Assembly (NCBI RefSeq): GCF_038096175.1
Contig: NZ_CP151099.1
Coordinates: 2,792,501 to 2,856,500, forward strand
Direction: 5' to 3'
Source: Nostoc sp. UHCC 0302
GTDB lineage: Bacteria; Cyanobacteriota; Cyanobacteriia; Cyanobacteriales; Nostocaceae
Length of the DNA: 64,000 nt
Each line of letters opens with the position of its first letter. The first letter of the stretch is position 1. Below, in pieces: positions 38,148 to 47,123 of the stretch. Position numbers and translations under genes: made by a program. Under the pieces are notes generated by a model that saw only the letters and a program-made list of their open reading frames with translations, was not told the DNA's origin and did not search any database.

Positions 38148-39361
38148 TTTCTCTTGAATAGTGGCGATTCCAATCGCAGTTGGCTCGTGATCGTAGCTTC
38201 ACAGGGAGCTTGTTGATAGTTGTCGTGCCAAGCATCGGCACACCACTCCCATACGTTACCATGCATATCGCATAGTCCAAATGCGTTAGCAACTTGAAAA
38301 CTTCCTACTGGTACTGTCCGTTGGCGATATTGACCTACAGGTTCTAAGTTGTAGATGTAATTGCCATCATAATTAGCTAGTTCGGGTGTAATGGTTTCAC
38401 CAAAATGGAAAGGTGTTGTTGTTCTAGCGCGACAGGCGTACTCCCATTCTGCTTCGCTTGGTAAGCGATAATCTCGTCTGGTGAGTTTGGTTAGTCGGGC
38501 ACAAAATTCGATCGCATCGTGCCATGAAACTTGTTCTACAGGTTGGTTTTCGCCTTTAGTATGGGCTGGATCAGGATTGAGAGAGCGATTAATAGTTGGT
38601 AAATTAGCGATCGCGCGCCATTGTGCCTGAGTAATTGTAAATCTTCCCATACAAAAAGGCTCAATTGTTACCTGATGCAGAGGTTCTTCGTGATTTTCTC
38701 GCCCTTGTTCCGCCTCTTGAGAACCCATCCAAAAGACACCCCCTGGCAGGATAATCATATCTAAAGCAACATTCTCTAGTTCTTCCTGGAAGTAGTGAGC
38801 TTCACTTCCATCGCAATTAGCCAGTTGTCCCTGTGTATCAACAGCCACTACCTGAAAAATCAAAGTTTGCACCTTGATTGGTAAAGCTGTTTCTAGTTGG
38901 TGGGGTTGTTCAAGTTCCAAAATTTCAGCCTGGGGTTGTGCTTCGGCTATTGGGGCTGTTTCTAATGGGTGGGGTTGTTCAAGTTCCAAAATTTCAGCTT
39001 GGGGTTGTGCTTCGGCTAGTTCTAAGACTAGAGAATGAATCGGCGTTAAGATGATTTCTCGTTGTTGTAAGGTTGCTGAAAGTTTGTTACGCAGTTGCGT
39101 TGCTTGCTCTAACTCAGATTGAAGTTGGGCTATGGTTTGGTTTGCTTGTTGAAGTTGGAACTGGAGTTGCTGGATTTGTTCTTTATGAGGTTTGATCATT
39201 GCCCATTGCTTTTGTGCCCATTCCAATCTTGCCTGCTCTTTCGAGGAAACTTCTGGAATCAACCCAATTATTAAAGAGTGTGCTTGGAGGTTCCAACCAC
39301 ATAATGAGCAATTCTCGGCTTCTGCAATGTATTTTGTTTGGCAAACAGGACATCGAGGCAT
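38102..39361 (-). CDS. SUMF1/FGE-domain protein with zinc ribbon, C-terminally truncated
   Basis: 419 aa. A zinc ribbon CPVCQ...CSLCG (4-22), a coiled coil (about 45-110, Gln-rich), a tandem 22-23-aa repeat (AEAQPQAEILELEQPH twice), then a formylglycine-generating-enzyme-like domain (MIILPGGVFWMGSQEAE, YRLPSEAEWEYACRA, DMHGNVWEWCADAWHDNY). The domain normally continues with RVLRGGSW and GFRVV; here it breaks after NYQQAP, and about 30 foreign residues read out of frame through HMA_2 DNA. It overlaps the ATPase gene by 46 bp. In cyanobacteria such domains often serve as ligand-binding modules of DGR or kinase systems rather than true FGE. Confidence 0.75.
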   Translation of the reverse strand: MPRCPVCQTKYIAEAENCSLCGWNLQAHSLIIGLIPEVSSKEQARLEWAQKQWAMIKPHKEQIQQLQFQLQQANQTIAQLQSELEQATQLRNKLSATLQQREIILTPIHSLVLELAEAQPQAEILELEQPHPLETAPIAEAQPQAEILELEQPHQLETALPIKVQTLIFQVVAVDTQGQLANCDGSEAHYFQEELENVALDMIILPGGVFWMGSQEAEQGRENHEEPLHQVTIEPFCMGRFTITQAQWRAIANLPTINRSLNPDPAHTKGENQPVEQVSWHDAIEFCARLTKLTRRDYRLPSEAEWEYACRARTTTPFHFGETITPELANYDGNYIYNLEPVGQYRQRTVPVGSFQVANAFGLCDMHGNVWEWCADAWHDNYQQAPCEATITSQLRLESPLFKRNCLRQFSRHRLLKFL

Positions 39362-39465
39362 AATAGTTTCCTCTGAACCTGAAGCAGTATTTGGATTGAG
39401 AAAAATCTAATAAAGTAATTGTACGCTGGAATTATGTAAATTCTACATCAAGTTTTAAGAAATTA

Positions 39466-40091
39466 TTAACTAGGAACTGAGGACATTGGTATCAACTTAA
39501 CGTAAGATAAAAGAGACTTAACGGGAAAAGTCAGGTTCGCGTAAAGCTTGTAAAGAAGAGAAAAGTTGATTTTTGAGAGGTTTCTTGAGAGCTTGCCAAA
39601 GCCTTTCGATAGGATTGAGTTCAGGAGCCGATGGTGGTTGAAATAGAGGAATAATATTCTCTGGCCAGCTAATCGCTGAACTTGTATGAGCCGATGCTTG
39701 GTCAATTTGTAAAATTGCATAATCTGAGCTTAATTGCACAGATAGCCAGTCTAAAAACTGTTGAAAACATTCGCCATCTAGTTTTGGATATTCATAAAGG
39801 AAACGATCTCCAGTCAATGGTTCAATTGCACCATAAATCCAAAAGTTAGTGCCTTTTTGATTTCTAATAAGCCTGATATCCCATCAGTTCTGGACTTCTG
39901 CAACCATCTCGTGACTGTTGAAGTATCTTTTGCCAAGCGTTTTCGATTTCTTGCTGCTCCTTAACCTGCCAGCTTTTTATCCACCACAGCATAATAAGCT
40001 TTTCTTTTTGGTTTCCTAAATTCGCTGTTTGTAGACGTTTTTTAAGTTCTTCTTCGCTCTCTGCAATTTCAATCTTAAAAGGGCGGCTCAT
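39466..40091 (-). pseudogene. IS630-family transposase relic
   Basis: Two pieces of a transposase unlike the element at 6368: MSRPFKIEIAESEEELKKRL (N-terminal, 40091 downward, internal deletion after about 75 codons) and LTGDRFLYEYPKLDGECFQQ..LQIDQASAHTS..QPPSAPELNPIERLW (second Asp and Glu of the DDE core). The first catalytic Asp is lost and the 3' end shifts frame. It separates the two HMA_2 ATPase loci. Confidence 0.8.
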
Positions 40092-40183
40092 GGTTATTTT
40101 AATTTATCAAGTTTGTTTTCTCCATTATATGCAGCTTCATATAAAGTTGTATTAGCCCAGCTTAGTTTAATTGCGAATTGATT

Positions 40184-42469
40184 TTATGCAGGACTGGGAG
40201 TAAGTAGTTTCAATTGCTTAGAATCAGCAGGGCTAGCAGATTTAACGGGGTGTTTAGCATCGGGTGTGTATTTGAGTGCAGCTGCATCAAAGCTAGGAAC
40301 TGCTTGGGCATTAAACAGGGGACGGAAACTGTTTAACTCGGCAATCAGGGCTGAGCCATTACTGATAATGACACCTAAAACTGGATCAAAAGCAAATAAA
40401 ACGCCTGCAAGTACTACACCAATATTTGGTACAGCGATGAGGGCAGTATTTTGGTAAATAATATCCATTGCTTGTTTTGCGATCGCAATGGCGTGAGGTA
40501 TGCCCCGCAGATCATCATCTAAGAGGACTACATCGGCGGTTTCTCGCGCAATATCAATACCACTAGCAAAAGAAATAGAAACATCCGCATGTGCTAAAGC
40601 TGCGGCATCATTGATACCTTCTCCAATGAAAACTACAGTCCGCTCTTGGCTTTGAAGTTGGCGAATGACATCGACTTTTTGATCAGGAAATGATTCTGCA
40701 TAAACATGACTACTTTGAATGCCCAGCTCCTGAGCTACACGATTAGCAACTCGTTGGTTATCGCCACTTAACATATAGGTCTGCTGACCTTGGCTTTCTA
40801 AGACGGAAATTACTTCGGCACTTTCTGGACGGACGGGGTCTGTATACAAAATCACGCCTAACAACTCACCACCCATAGCCACATATACTGTAGATTGGCT
40901 ACCTGATCTTAGCTCTGGATGAAGTTGATGAGTGGGATTAACATCAATACCTTCTTGTAGCATGAGACGATAGCTACCTGCCAAAATCCGTTGTCCAGAA
41001 ATTTGGGCAACAACACCAAAGCCGATGCGATAATCCCAAGCTTCACAAGGTCGAGTTTTGATATTATTCTCTTGGGCATAACGTAGAATTGCACTAGCTA
41101 CAGGATGAGTGTTACCTTGTTCTGCCGACGCGGCAACTTGTAAGACATAAGCTGAAGAAATTTTTGGTCTGGCGGTTTTGATCGCTACAACTTCGGCATT
41201 ACCTTGGGTTAAAGTTCCGGTTTTGTCAAAAACAACTGTATCTGTCCGTGCTAAAATTTCCAAGGCACGTCCGCTACGGATGTAGATGCCATGCCGCGCA
41301 GCGTAGGTAAGCGCCGCTAGAACCGTAGAAGGTACGGCAATGCGAATGCTGTGGCTAAAATCGAGGTGCAAAGGAGCAAGTGATCGCGATACATCTCTTG
41401 TAACAGCAAAAATTGCACCGCTTAATAGCAGGGTTGGTACAATGGTTGCATCAGCAACTTTGGCTGCATAATCTTCAACGCGTGTATCATGAACTGGAGC
41501 AGATTGCAAGAGTTCGACTGTCACTCCTAAGCGGGTATTTTTGCCAATTCGTTTTGTTAGTATGCAGATCTTGCCTTCTAACAACAAAGTAGAGGCGTGA
41601 ACTACCTGTCCTTCGGAGCGAGAAACTAACGTAGACTCTCCGGTGAGTTTATGTTCATCAATTAATGCTGTACCCCGCAGTACTCTCCCACTCACTGGAA
41701 TCATCTCACCTGGATAGACAATAACGCGATCGCCTTTTTGCACATCTTTTAGAGGAACCTGCACCTCTTGTCCGTCCCGTTCCACCTTGGCAAATTTATC
41801 CATTCCCATGAACAAATCCATAAATTGCCGTTCCGAAGCGCGAGCGGTGGCATCTCGCAGCACATCCCCTGTTTCCATTAAACTCAACATAAGTGACGGG
41901 CCTACAAAGTCTCCTTTAATGGTGTAAAGACCCAGCCAAAGTACGTCAAGAATATCCGCATCTAGTCGTCGTTCTTTTACAGTTGTTTCTATAAGCCTAG
42001 CCACAAAGGGTGCAGCAGCCACAGCAATTAAGCCACCAATTACTAAACCTGGGATAGGTAGCGTCAACTGGCTAGAAACCACAGCCAAACCCAAGCTGAG
42101 CATAGGTAGTCCAAGCCGCTCTATCCAGTCGATTTCTGGTCTTAGTTCTGTTTTTATTGGCACTGTCTCCGGCGGAAGGTCAACGACGCTAGCTTGCTGA
42201 ATGCTATTTAACAAGCTTTTTTGTACCGTTGTTACAGACACGTCGGGTTCATAATAGACAATTAACGAGCTAGATGGCTGGTTGATCCGCACACTAACAA
42301 TAAAATCAAAAGATTCTATCAGCCAACTCAGCGAACTTGCATACTCTGGATCATCGGCTAGTCGAGGTATACGAATCCGAAGTCGCTCTTGAGTTATGTG
42401 GACAATTTCATAATCTATTTCCTGAAATTGATTTTTGATCGGAATTTCATATCCTGTTGGCGTGGGCAT
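40184..42469 (-). CDS. HMA_2-type P-type ATPase with variant Mg2+ motif
   Basis: 761 aa. Residues about 20-95 are an HMA_2 domain without CxxC (YEIVHITQERLRIRIPRLAD...). Then TGES (276-279), Asp415 in [13 protein letters not shown] (455-456). Two motifs deviate: TGD is SGD (568-570) and GDGxND is GEGIND (616-621), an Asp-to-Glu change in the Mg2+ site. M4 reads DFSHSIRIAVPST with no Cys motif. It is the full-length relative of the truncated ATPase at 36018. Transported ion unknown. A 1-kb spacer upstream could carry regulation. Confidence 0.87.
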   Translation of the reverse strand: MPTPTGYEIPIKNQFQEIDYEIVHITQERLRIRIPRLADDPEYASSLSWLIESFDFIVSVRINQPSSSLIVYYEPDVSVTTVQKSLLNSIQQASVVDLPPETVPIKTELRPEIDWIERLGLPMLSLGLAVVSSQLTLPIPGLVIGGLIAVAAAPFVARLIETTVKERRLDADILDVLWLGLYTIKGDFVGPSLMLSLMETGDVLRDATARASERQFMDLFMGMDKFAKVERDGQEVQVPLKDVQKGDRVIVYPGEMIPVSGRVLRGTALIDEHKLTGESTLVSRSEGQVVHASTLLLEGKICILTKRIGKNTRLGVTVELLQSAPVHDTRVEDYAAKVADATIVPTLLLSGAIFAVTRDVSRSLAPLHLDFSHSIRIAVPSTVLAALTYAARHGIYIRSGRALEILARTDTVVFDKTGTLTQGNAEVVAIKTARPKISSAYVLQVAASAEQGNTHPVASAILRYAQENNIKTRPCEAWDYRIGFGVVAQISGQRILAGSYRLMLQEGIDVNPTHQLHPELRSGSQSTVYVAMGGELLGVILYTDPVRPESAEVISVLESQGQQTYMLSGDNQRVANRVAQELGIQSSHVYAESFPDQKVDVIRQLQSQERTVVFIGEGINDAAALAHADVSISFASGIDIARETADVVLLDDDLRGIPHAIAIAKQAMDIIYQNTALIAVPNIGVVLAGVLFAFDPVLGVIISNGSALIAELNSFRPLFNAQAVPSFDAAALKYTPDAKHPVKSASPADSKQLKLLTPSPA

Positions 42470-43540
42470 AAAATCTTACCTCTTAGGGACAATTAACGTG
42501 CATAGGTTTGAAGTGTAAAAAATAAAGGATGAAATAAATCAATAATATGCCGGATAACGAAAATTAGGGTCAAGGGATATGGAAAGTCCAATTATTACAA
42601 TAATCTTAGTGATATTTATAAAGGTTTGCACTGCTTGCATGTTACAAAAATCATGCATTTTCTCATAGATCGTAGCTTCTAGCTACAGGATGAAGATTCA
42701 AAAGGGATTAGCTAATTGCAGCATTAGCACTATTTACATTGCTTAAACAGCCTAATTACCTGCTCAATGCTGAGTACTCAGTAATGAATGTAGAAAATAC
42801 TCAGTGTTCTTCATTACACTGCTTGAGAAATGGTTGTTCTTGGAAAGTCTCTTAAATTTTCAATTACAAACACAGAACACTTCCAATCCTTCTTCCGGAT
42901 TAATACTTTTCCTCCTTACGGTATGAGAAATTAGCCGAGAGATACTGTTATAATTTGGCTGATTCTTAGATACTCTTAACTTAAGATTATGCCACAAAAA
43001 GCGTTATTTGTTTGATACAGAACTTTTACAACATAGTTAAGTTGACATTATGAATAAAAACTAAATTTATCAAATTTTTGTGATCAGCAACTTCTAGAAG
43101 ATTTTTACCAGATTAACCTTACAATAACTATGTATAGACTCTGCGTAAGTAAAAATCTTACTTCAGTTGATCAGCCTGTTGTAGCTAGGTTTTGCAGTTT
43201 CTCACTAGAATGAATATCAGCGTTGATATAATGGTCAGCTAAAATTTTTTGGGGCAATCTTCTCGTTTGCTGTGTAGAGGAATCCTCAAGAAAGATAAAC
43301 AGATAATATTGATGTCAGAAGTAAGAGCAATCTGTTACGGCGCAGGCTTCAGTAGCAGAGAGCCGCTTTCAACTTTGAAAGTTTTGTGATGTTTAATAGT
43401 ACCCATGTTCTATATAAGTATAGAATTTCACAATTTAATACCAAGAAAGTGTGAAGAAAGATTACTAGAGTTGTTGTTTTGCTATATTTTCTATAGTCAC
43501 CATAAAAAATATAGCCCCAGTTAATTATTTGGTAGCTTTT
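42470..43540. other. 1-kb divergent spacer
   Basis: Separates the ATPase (minus) from the ParB-like gene (plus). GCTGAGTACTCAGT (42767-42780) is a perfect dyad, repeated in part 25 bp later (AATACTCAGTGTT), a candidate operator. No gene seen. Confidence 0.4.
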
Positions 43541-44881
43541 ATGTCCTTTATTGCCATTGATAAGGTTAGTATCCAGCCCAACAGGCGTCCTCTGAACGAC
43601 CAAAAAGTTGCTGAGTTGATGCAATCTATTAAGGCGAACGGACTCTTGAACCCTATAACCCTCGATCAAAATTTTAATCTAATTGCAGGGCTGCACCGCC
43701 TAACTGCTTGCAAGCTCTTGGGGCTGGAACAGATTGAATACCGGATTATTACTTATGAAGATGTAGACCATGCCAGATTGGCTGAAATCGATGAAAACCT
43801 CATTCGTAATGAACTAGAAGCCTTAGAACGAGCTGAACTCTGGCTAGAGAGAGACCAAATATTAGAGCGGATAGGTCTGCGTGCTCAATCTGGAGAGAAC
43901 CAATACACCAAAAAAGGGGGTGAAATTGATTCACCCCCTAGTAAAACAACGATACAACTAGCTCAAGAGGCAGGTTATAACAAGCGGACATATCAATTAG
44001 GAAAGCAAATTGCTAAAAATATTGACCCAGAAGTTAAGGAGGTGATTAAGAAAACACCTATTGCCAGGAGTCACTCCACTTTGTTAAAAATAGCCAGAGC
44101 GGGTACTGAAGAGCGTGAGCAGGCAGAACAGGCAGAACAAAAAGCACAAGAAGCAAAACGTCAGCAAAAGCAAGAAGAAATGGAAACACAAGCTAAGTTA
44201 GCAGCAGAGGCTAGAACCAAGCTCAAAGAAAAGCAATTGATTGCACTACAAAGCTCTACTGCTCAAAAGCAGGCAAAACAGTCTATAAAATCTGCTAGAC
44301 CCCAAGTTGAAAAAAAAATCAATACTACTCCAATTCTACCAGAGGCAGAGTTAGGAGATGAGTGGATACTTGGTAGGCATTTAATTTACTGTGGTGATAC
44401 GGCTGAGGATAAATTTATTGGACTTCTTCCTTCCAATGCTGCTTTAGCGATCGCTACTCTTTCATTTGAGTGGAATCATGATTATCTCATTAATGAAGCT
44501 CACATTGTCGCTGTGTTAGCTCGTGAAGGACATATCCAAGATTTTTGTGCTTGCCATCGTATGCCCTTTAGATTTGAGTGGGTCTTAGGTGAATTATACG
44601 TCGGGATTTACTCTCAAGATCCCATTCTCAAACCAGAGAAGCCTGTTGGTATTGAGGGTGTAGAAGGAATTGTTGCTTATTTAATCAGTTTGTATACAAA
44701 ACATGATAACTTTGTGCTTGCACCTTCTTTGGGAAACGCTGAATTATTAATTGCCTGTGAAAGGATGGGACGCATCTGCTTTGCTGGTGACAAAGCTACA
44801 GAGAATGTTGATCGGGCGATCACTCGGTGGCAAAAGTGGACAGGACAAGAGGCGAAAAGAGAAAAACACTGTTATACGTAA
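43541..44881 (+). CDS. ParB-domain protein fused to a degenerate methyltransferase domain
   Basis: 446 aa from ATG 43541. Residues about 1-95 form a ParB/Srx N-terminal domain (PNRRPLNDQKVAELMQSIKA; NLIAGLHRLTACKLLG, where ParB has GERR or GxHR). A helix-turn-helix follows (QLAQEAGYNKRTYQLGKQIA), then a Lys/Gln/Glu-rich coiled coil (about 195-270). From about 285 the layout of an N6-adenine DNA methyltransferase is seen (WILGRHLIYCGDT; end GRICFAGDKATENVDRAITRWQKWTG), but DPPY is ATLSFEW and DPFxGSGT is APSLGNAE. It is therefore predicted to bind DNA but not to methylate it. Confidence 0.78.
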   Translation: MSFIAIDKVSIQPNRRPLNDQKVAELMQSIKANGLLNPITLDQNFNLIAGLHRLTACKLLGLEQIEYRIITYEDVDHARLAEIDENLIRNELEALERAELWLERDQILERIGLRAQSGENQYTKKGGEIDSPPSKTTIQLAQEAGYNKRTYQLGKQIAKNIDPEVKEVIKKTPIARSHSTLLKIARAGTEEREQAEQAEQKAQEAKRQQKQEEMETQAKLAAEARTKLKEKQLIALQSSTAQKQAKQSIKSARPQVEKKINTTPILPEAELGDEWILGRHLIYCGDTAEDKFIGLLPSNAALAIATLSFEWNHDYLINEAHIVAVLAREGHIQDFCACHRMPFRFEWVLGELYVGIYSQDPILKPEKPVGIEGVEGIVAYLISLYTKHDNFVLAPSLGNAELLIACERMGRICFAGDKATENVDRAITRWQKWTGQEAKREKHCYT

Positions 44882-45230
44882 GAGGTCTGCAAGAAAAAAC
44901 ATTATATTATCTCTGTTGAGGTTGACTGTTAAATGTCAACTGTCAACAAAATCAATTAGTTTTTACTAAGCGAAAGTTATGAATAACTGAACTTTCGCAT
45001 CTTTAATATTGCAAGTCCAGCAGTCTATAATATCGTAATTCGTGAGGAGGAACTATCACTAGAATTACCAAGACTGCTGTTTTTCTTGTTTTAAAAATCC
45101 GTTATAAGACTCAGTAGGTAAAGCAAAGAGGGTAATTATACCTTCAATAATTGCAAGCAGACTAAGGAATTTTTGATTCATAAGTTAGAGAATTATCTAT
45201 CGTCCACTTTACCCGGAGGCGTGTGGAAAT
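44882..45230. other. Spacer with a possible small ORF
   Basis: 349 bp. The only candidate gene is the minus-strand 38-codon frame at 45065-45181. CGGAGG (about 45213-45219) lies rather far, about 12 bases, from the next ATG. Confidence 0.4.
45065..45181 (-). CDS. Possible 38-aa membrane microprotein
   Basis: MNQKFLSLLAIIEGIITLFA then a polar tail to KQQSW. One hydrophobic segment (about 5-21) and no good ribosome binding site. It may be chance; listed because several microproteins occur in this island. Confidence 0.2.
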   Translation of the reverse strand: MNQKFLSLLAIIEGIITLFALPTESYNGFLKQEKQQSW

Positions 45231-45542
45231 ATGGCATTTATTAAAGTTGATAATATGGTCATTAATACCACTTACATTGCTGCTGTCAGGCTAGAAGGTC
45301 AAGACACCTTTGGAGAAGAGAAAGTTTCTTTATTAATTGCAATCCCTACTTTTCCTCTGAATCAGCAAGAAAAGACCTCTACCACTTCTACTAATTTTTA
45401 TCAGTATGAATGGGTCGAATTTCATGGTTTTGCTGCCATTGCTCTGCAAGACTACTTCAGCAGCTTTAACAATGTGATTGATTTAATGCCCCAAAATAAC
45501 CGGCAAGTGCTATCCAACTCCAAGGAATGTTGGGGAAGTTAA
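45231..45542 (+). CDS. Hypothetical protein, 103 aa
   Basis: Soluble, beta-rich sequence (MAFIKVDNMVINTTYIAAVR...QYEWVEFHGFAAIALQDYFS) with no motif known to me. Similar short proteins with this NTTYIAAV start occur in cyanobacteria. It may respond with the neighbouring ParB-like gene (same strand, 350 bp apart), but no operon link is visible. A good hairpin follows it. Confidence 0.55.
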   Translation: MAFIKVDNMVINTTYIAAVRLEGQDTFGEEKVSLLIAIPTFPLNQQEKTSTTSTNFYQYEWVEFHGFAAIALQDYFSSFNNVIDLMPQNNRQVLSNSKECWGS

Positions 45543-45596
45543 GTTAAACTCAATCTCTAGCAAAACAGGAATATTTACTCATGAAAGATGTGAGGT

Positions 45597-45633
45597 CTAA
45601 GGAATGTGGACTTATCTTATCCACATTCTTTAG
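45597..45633. terminator. Bidirectional hairpin terminator
   Basis: CTAAGGAATGTGGA pairs with TCCACATTCTTTAG around a 9-nt loop, between two convergent genes (45231 plus and 45683 minus). Confidence 0.65.
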
Positions 45634-45682
45634 TGTCTTTGGCATTATCATCTGTTATTGATATCCAAGAATGATCACAGAG

Positions 45683-46390
45683 CTAAGGCATAAGGAAATA
45701 TTCACACACCCCAGTGATGATAACCAGAGCTGCTGAAAGGATACCAGCCCAAAGTCCAGATATCTTAGTCGTAAAGCGATCGCCTAGAAAGTACCCACCT
45801 GATATTCCCAACAAGCTGAGGATAAAAACTAAAAAGGTGGTAATAGCCACATTTAAGTTAGAAATTCCACCACCGAATCCTGAACCTAGATTATTGAGAG
45901 TCAAGCCAAACGCCAGAGCAATAGATTCTTGTACATCAATATAACCTGAGCGGTCTACATCTGCTTTTTCAGGATGTTCCAAGAATTTTTCGTAAGAAAA
46001 TTCTTGCAAGAATTCTTGAGAAAATTCTTCTGAAAAATTTTTATGGCAGCTATTAGATATCGCCCGGTTTGAACCTGCTGCAACTAAAAAACTCATTTCT
46101 TGACGCATTTTAACTTTTCTACGTTGGCGTTTGAGTGTTTTCCAAATACTCCAAATTCCGACGGCTATCAAGATAAAGCTACCTAATGCATTGGCGACAT
46201 TTACAGACAAGTAATTCTTAATGTCATTTCCGACAGAAATCGCCAGATATGTGCCGATTGCGGAAATTAAACCAATAAATAGGTTAGTAAGCCAGCCGAT
46301 TTGGAGTTTTTTAATTCCGTAAGCGATACCAACGGCAAAATTATCGATGTTAACCGCGATCGCAAGTAATAGAGCAGATAGGATATGCAT
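45683..46390 (-). CDS. YtaF/MntP-like cation exporter with EF-hand loop
   Basis: 235 aa, six membrane helices in two halves of three (HILSALLLAIAVNIDNFAVG; IALAFGLTLNNLGSGFGGG), the MntP/YtaF fold, for which Mn2+ export is known in MntP. The cytosolic loop contains DVDRSGYIDVQE (about 145-156), a complete 12-residue EF-hand loop (acidic at 1, 3, 9, 12; Ser at 5), which points to Ca2+ control, and a Phe/Glu repeat stretch (EEFSQEFLQEFSYEKFLE). It precedes two DUF1345 genes on the same strand. Confidence 0.85.
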   Translation of the reverse strand: MHILSALLLAIAVNIDNFAVGIAYGIKKLQIGWLTNLFIGLISAIGTYLAISVGNDIKNYLSVNVANALGSFILIAVGIWSIWKTLKRQRRKVKMRQEMSFLVAAGSNRAISNSCHKNFSEEFSQEFLQEFSYEKFLEHPEKADVDRSGYIDVQESIALAFGLTLNNLGSGFGGGISNLNVAITTFLVFILSLLGISGGYFLGDRFTTKISGLWAGILSAALVIITGVCEYFLMP

Positions 46391-46429
46391 AATAAAGGAT
46401 GAAGAAGTGAAAATTGTTGAACAGTAGAG

Positions 46430-47104
46430 TTACATCAGCCCAGAAATAATGCTGATCGCGAGAGTGAGAATGACGCTGTAGAAAAAGAATGACATTACTG
46501 TATGTCCTAAAGCTAGTCGTCGCATGGCAGATGAGACAAGTGCTGTGTCCGAAGTTTGGGAGGTCATACCCAGGGTAAATGCGAAATACATAAAGTCCAA
46601 ATAGTCAGGCGGTTCTCCACTAGAGAAATCTAGCCCTCCTATATATTCTGTCTCTGAAGCAAAGGAAGGCTTACGGTAATAAAATGCGGCATAATGCAGC
46701 ACAAAAGTAGTGTGCATCAGCAGCCAAGAGCAGATAATTGCCACTATGGACAGCCCAACTTCAGGAGTAAAACTATCTTTATGTTTTGCTAGCACTGCTG
46801 CAATAATAAACAAACTAGCAAAAGCTACAAAAACAACCAAAATAAAAATTGCCAGATGGTCAATTTCCTGTCGCTGTGCGCGATTGCGTGTCTGTTCATG
46901 ATTCGCGCCAATCATCATTAAACCTACTAGTATTAGAAAACATAAAACTCCCGTATCCCAAGCCGCAAGCAGGCGAAATTCCAAGCTTGCAGGCGATATC
47001 AACAGAAAAACGACCCCGGACAGTACCAACGATAACAGCAAACGAGGTTTAGAATTTTCAAGCAGACTAAGTAAAATGCTAAATTCCATAACTTTTTCTA
47101 CCAA
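46430..47104 (-). CDS. DUF1345 membrane protein, copy 1
   Basis: 224 aa, five or six helices. Typical features: RAQRQEIDHLAIFILV, SWLLMHTTFVLHYAAFYY, GGLDFSSGEPPDYLDFMYFAFTLGMTSQTSD, RRLALGHTVMSFFFYSVIL. PDYxDFxYFxFTxGMTxQTSD resembles the pore loop of two-helix K+ channels, though function is unproven. It lies 39 bp upstream of YtaF and 19 bp downstream of its paralog; all three probably form one unit. Confidence 0.85.
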   Translation of the reverse strand: MVEKVMEFSILLSLLENSKPRLLLSLVLSGVVFLLISPASLEFRLLAAWDTGVLCFLILVGLMMIGANHEQTRNRAQRQEIDHLAIFILVVFVAFASLFIIAAVLAKHKDSFTPEVGLSIVAIICSWLLMHTTFVLHYAAFYYRKPSFASETEYIGGLDFSSGEPPDYLDFMYFAFTLGMTSQTSDTALVSSAMRRLALGHTVMSFFFYSVILTLAISIISGLM

Positions 47105-47123
47105 TCATCATCAATCCACCGCT

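Noticed and set aside
36018-42469. Copper or zinc specificity for the HMA-type ATPases
   Set aside because: There is no CPC/SPC/TPC motif in M4 and no CxxC in the N-terminal domain, so no P1B substrate rule applies.
43349-43669. 106-codon minus-strand frame over the start of the ParB-like gene
   Set aside because: It overlaps the conserved ParB domain and has no recognisable motif or ribosome binding site.
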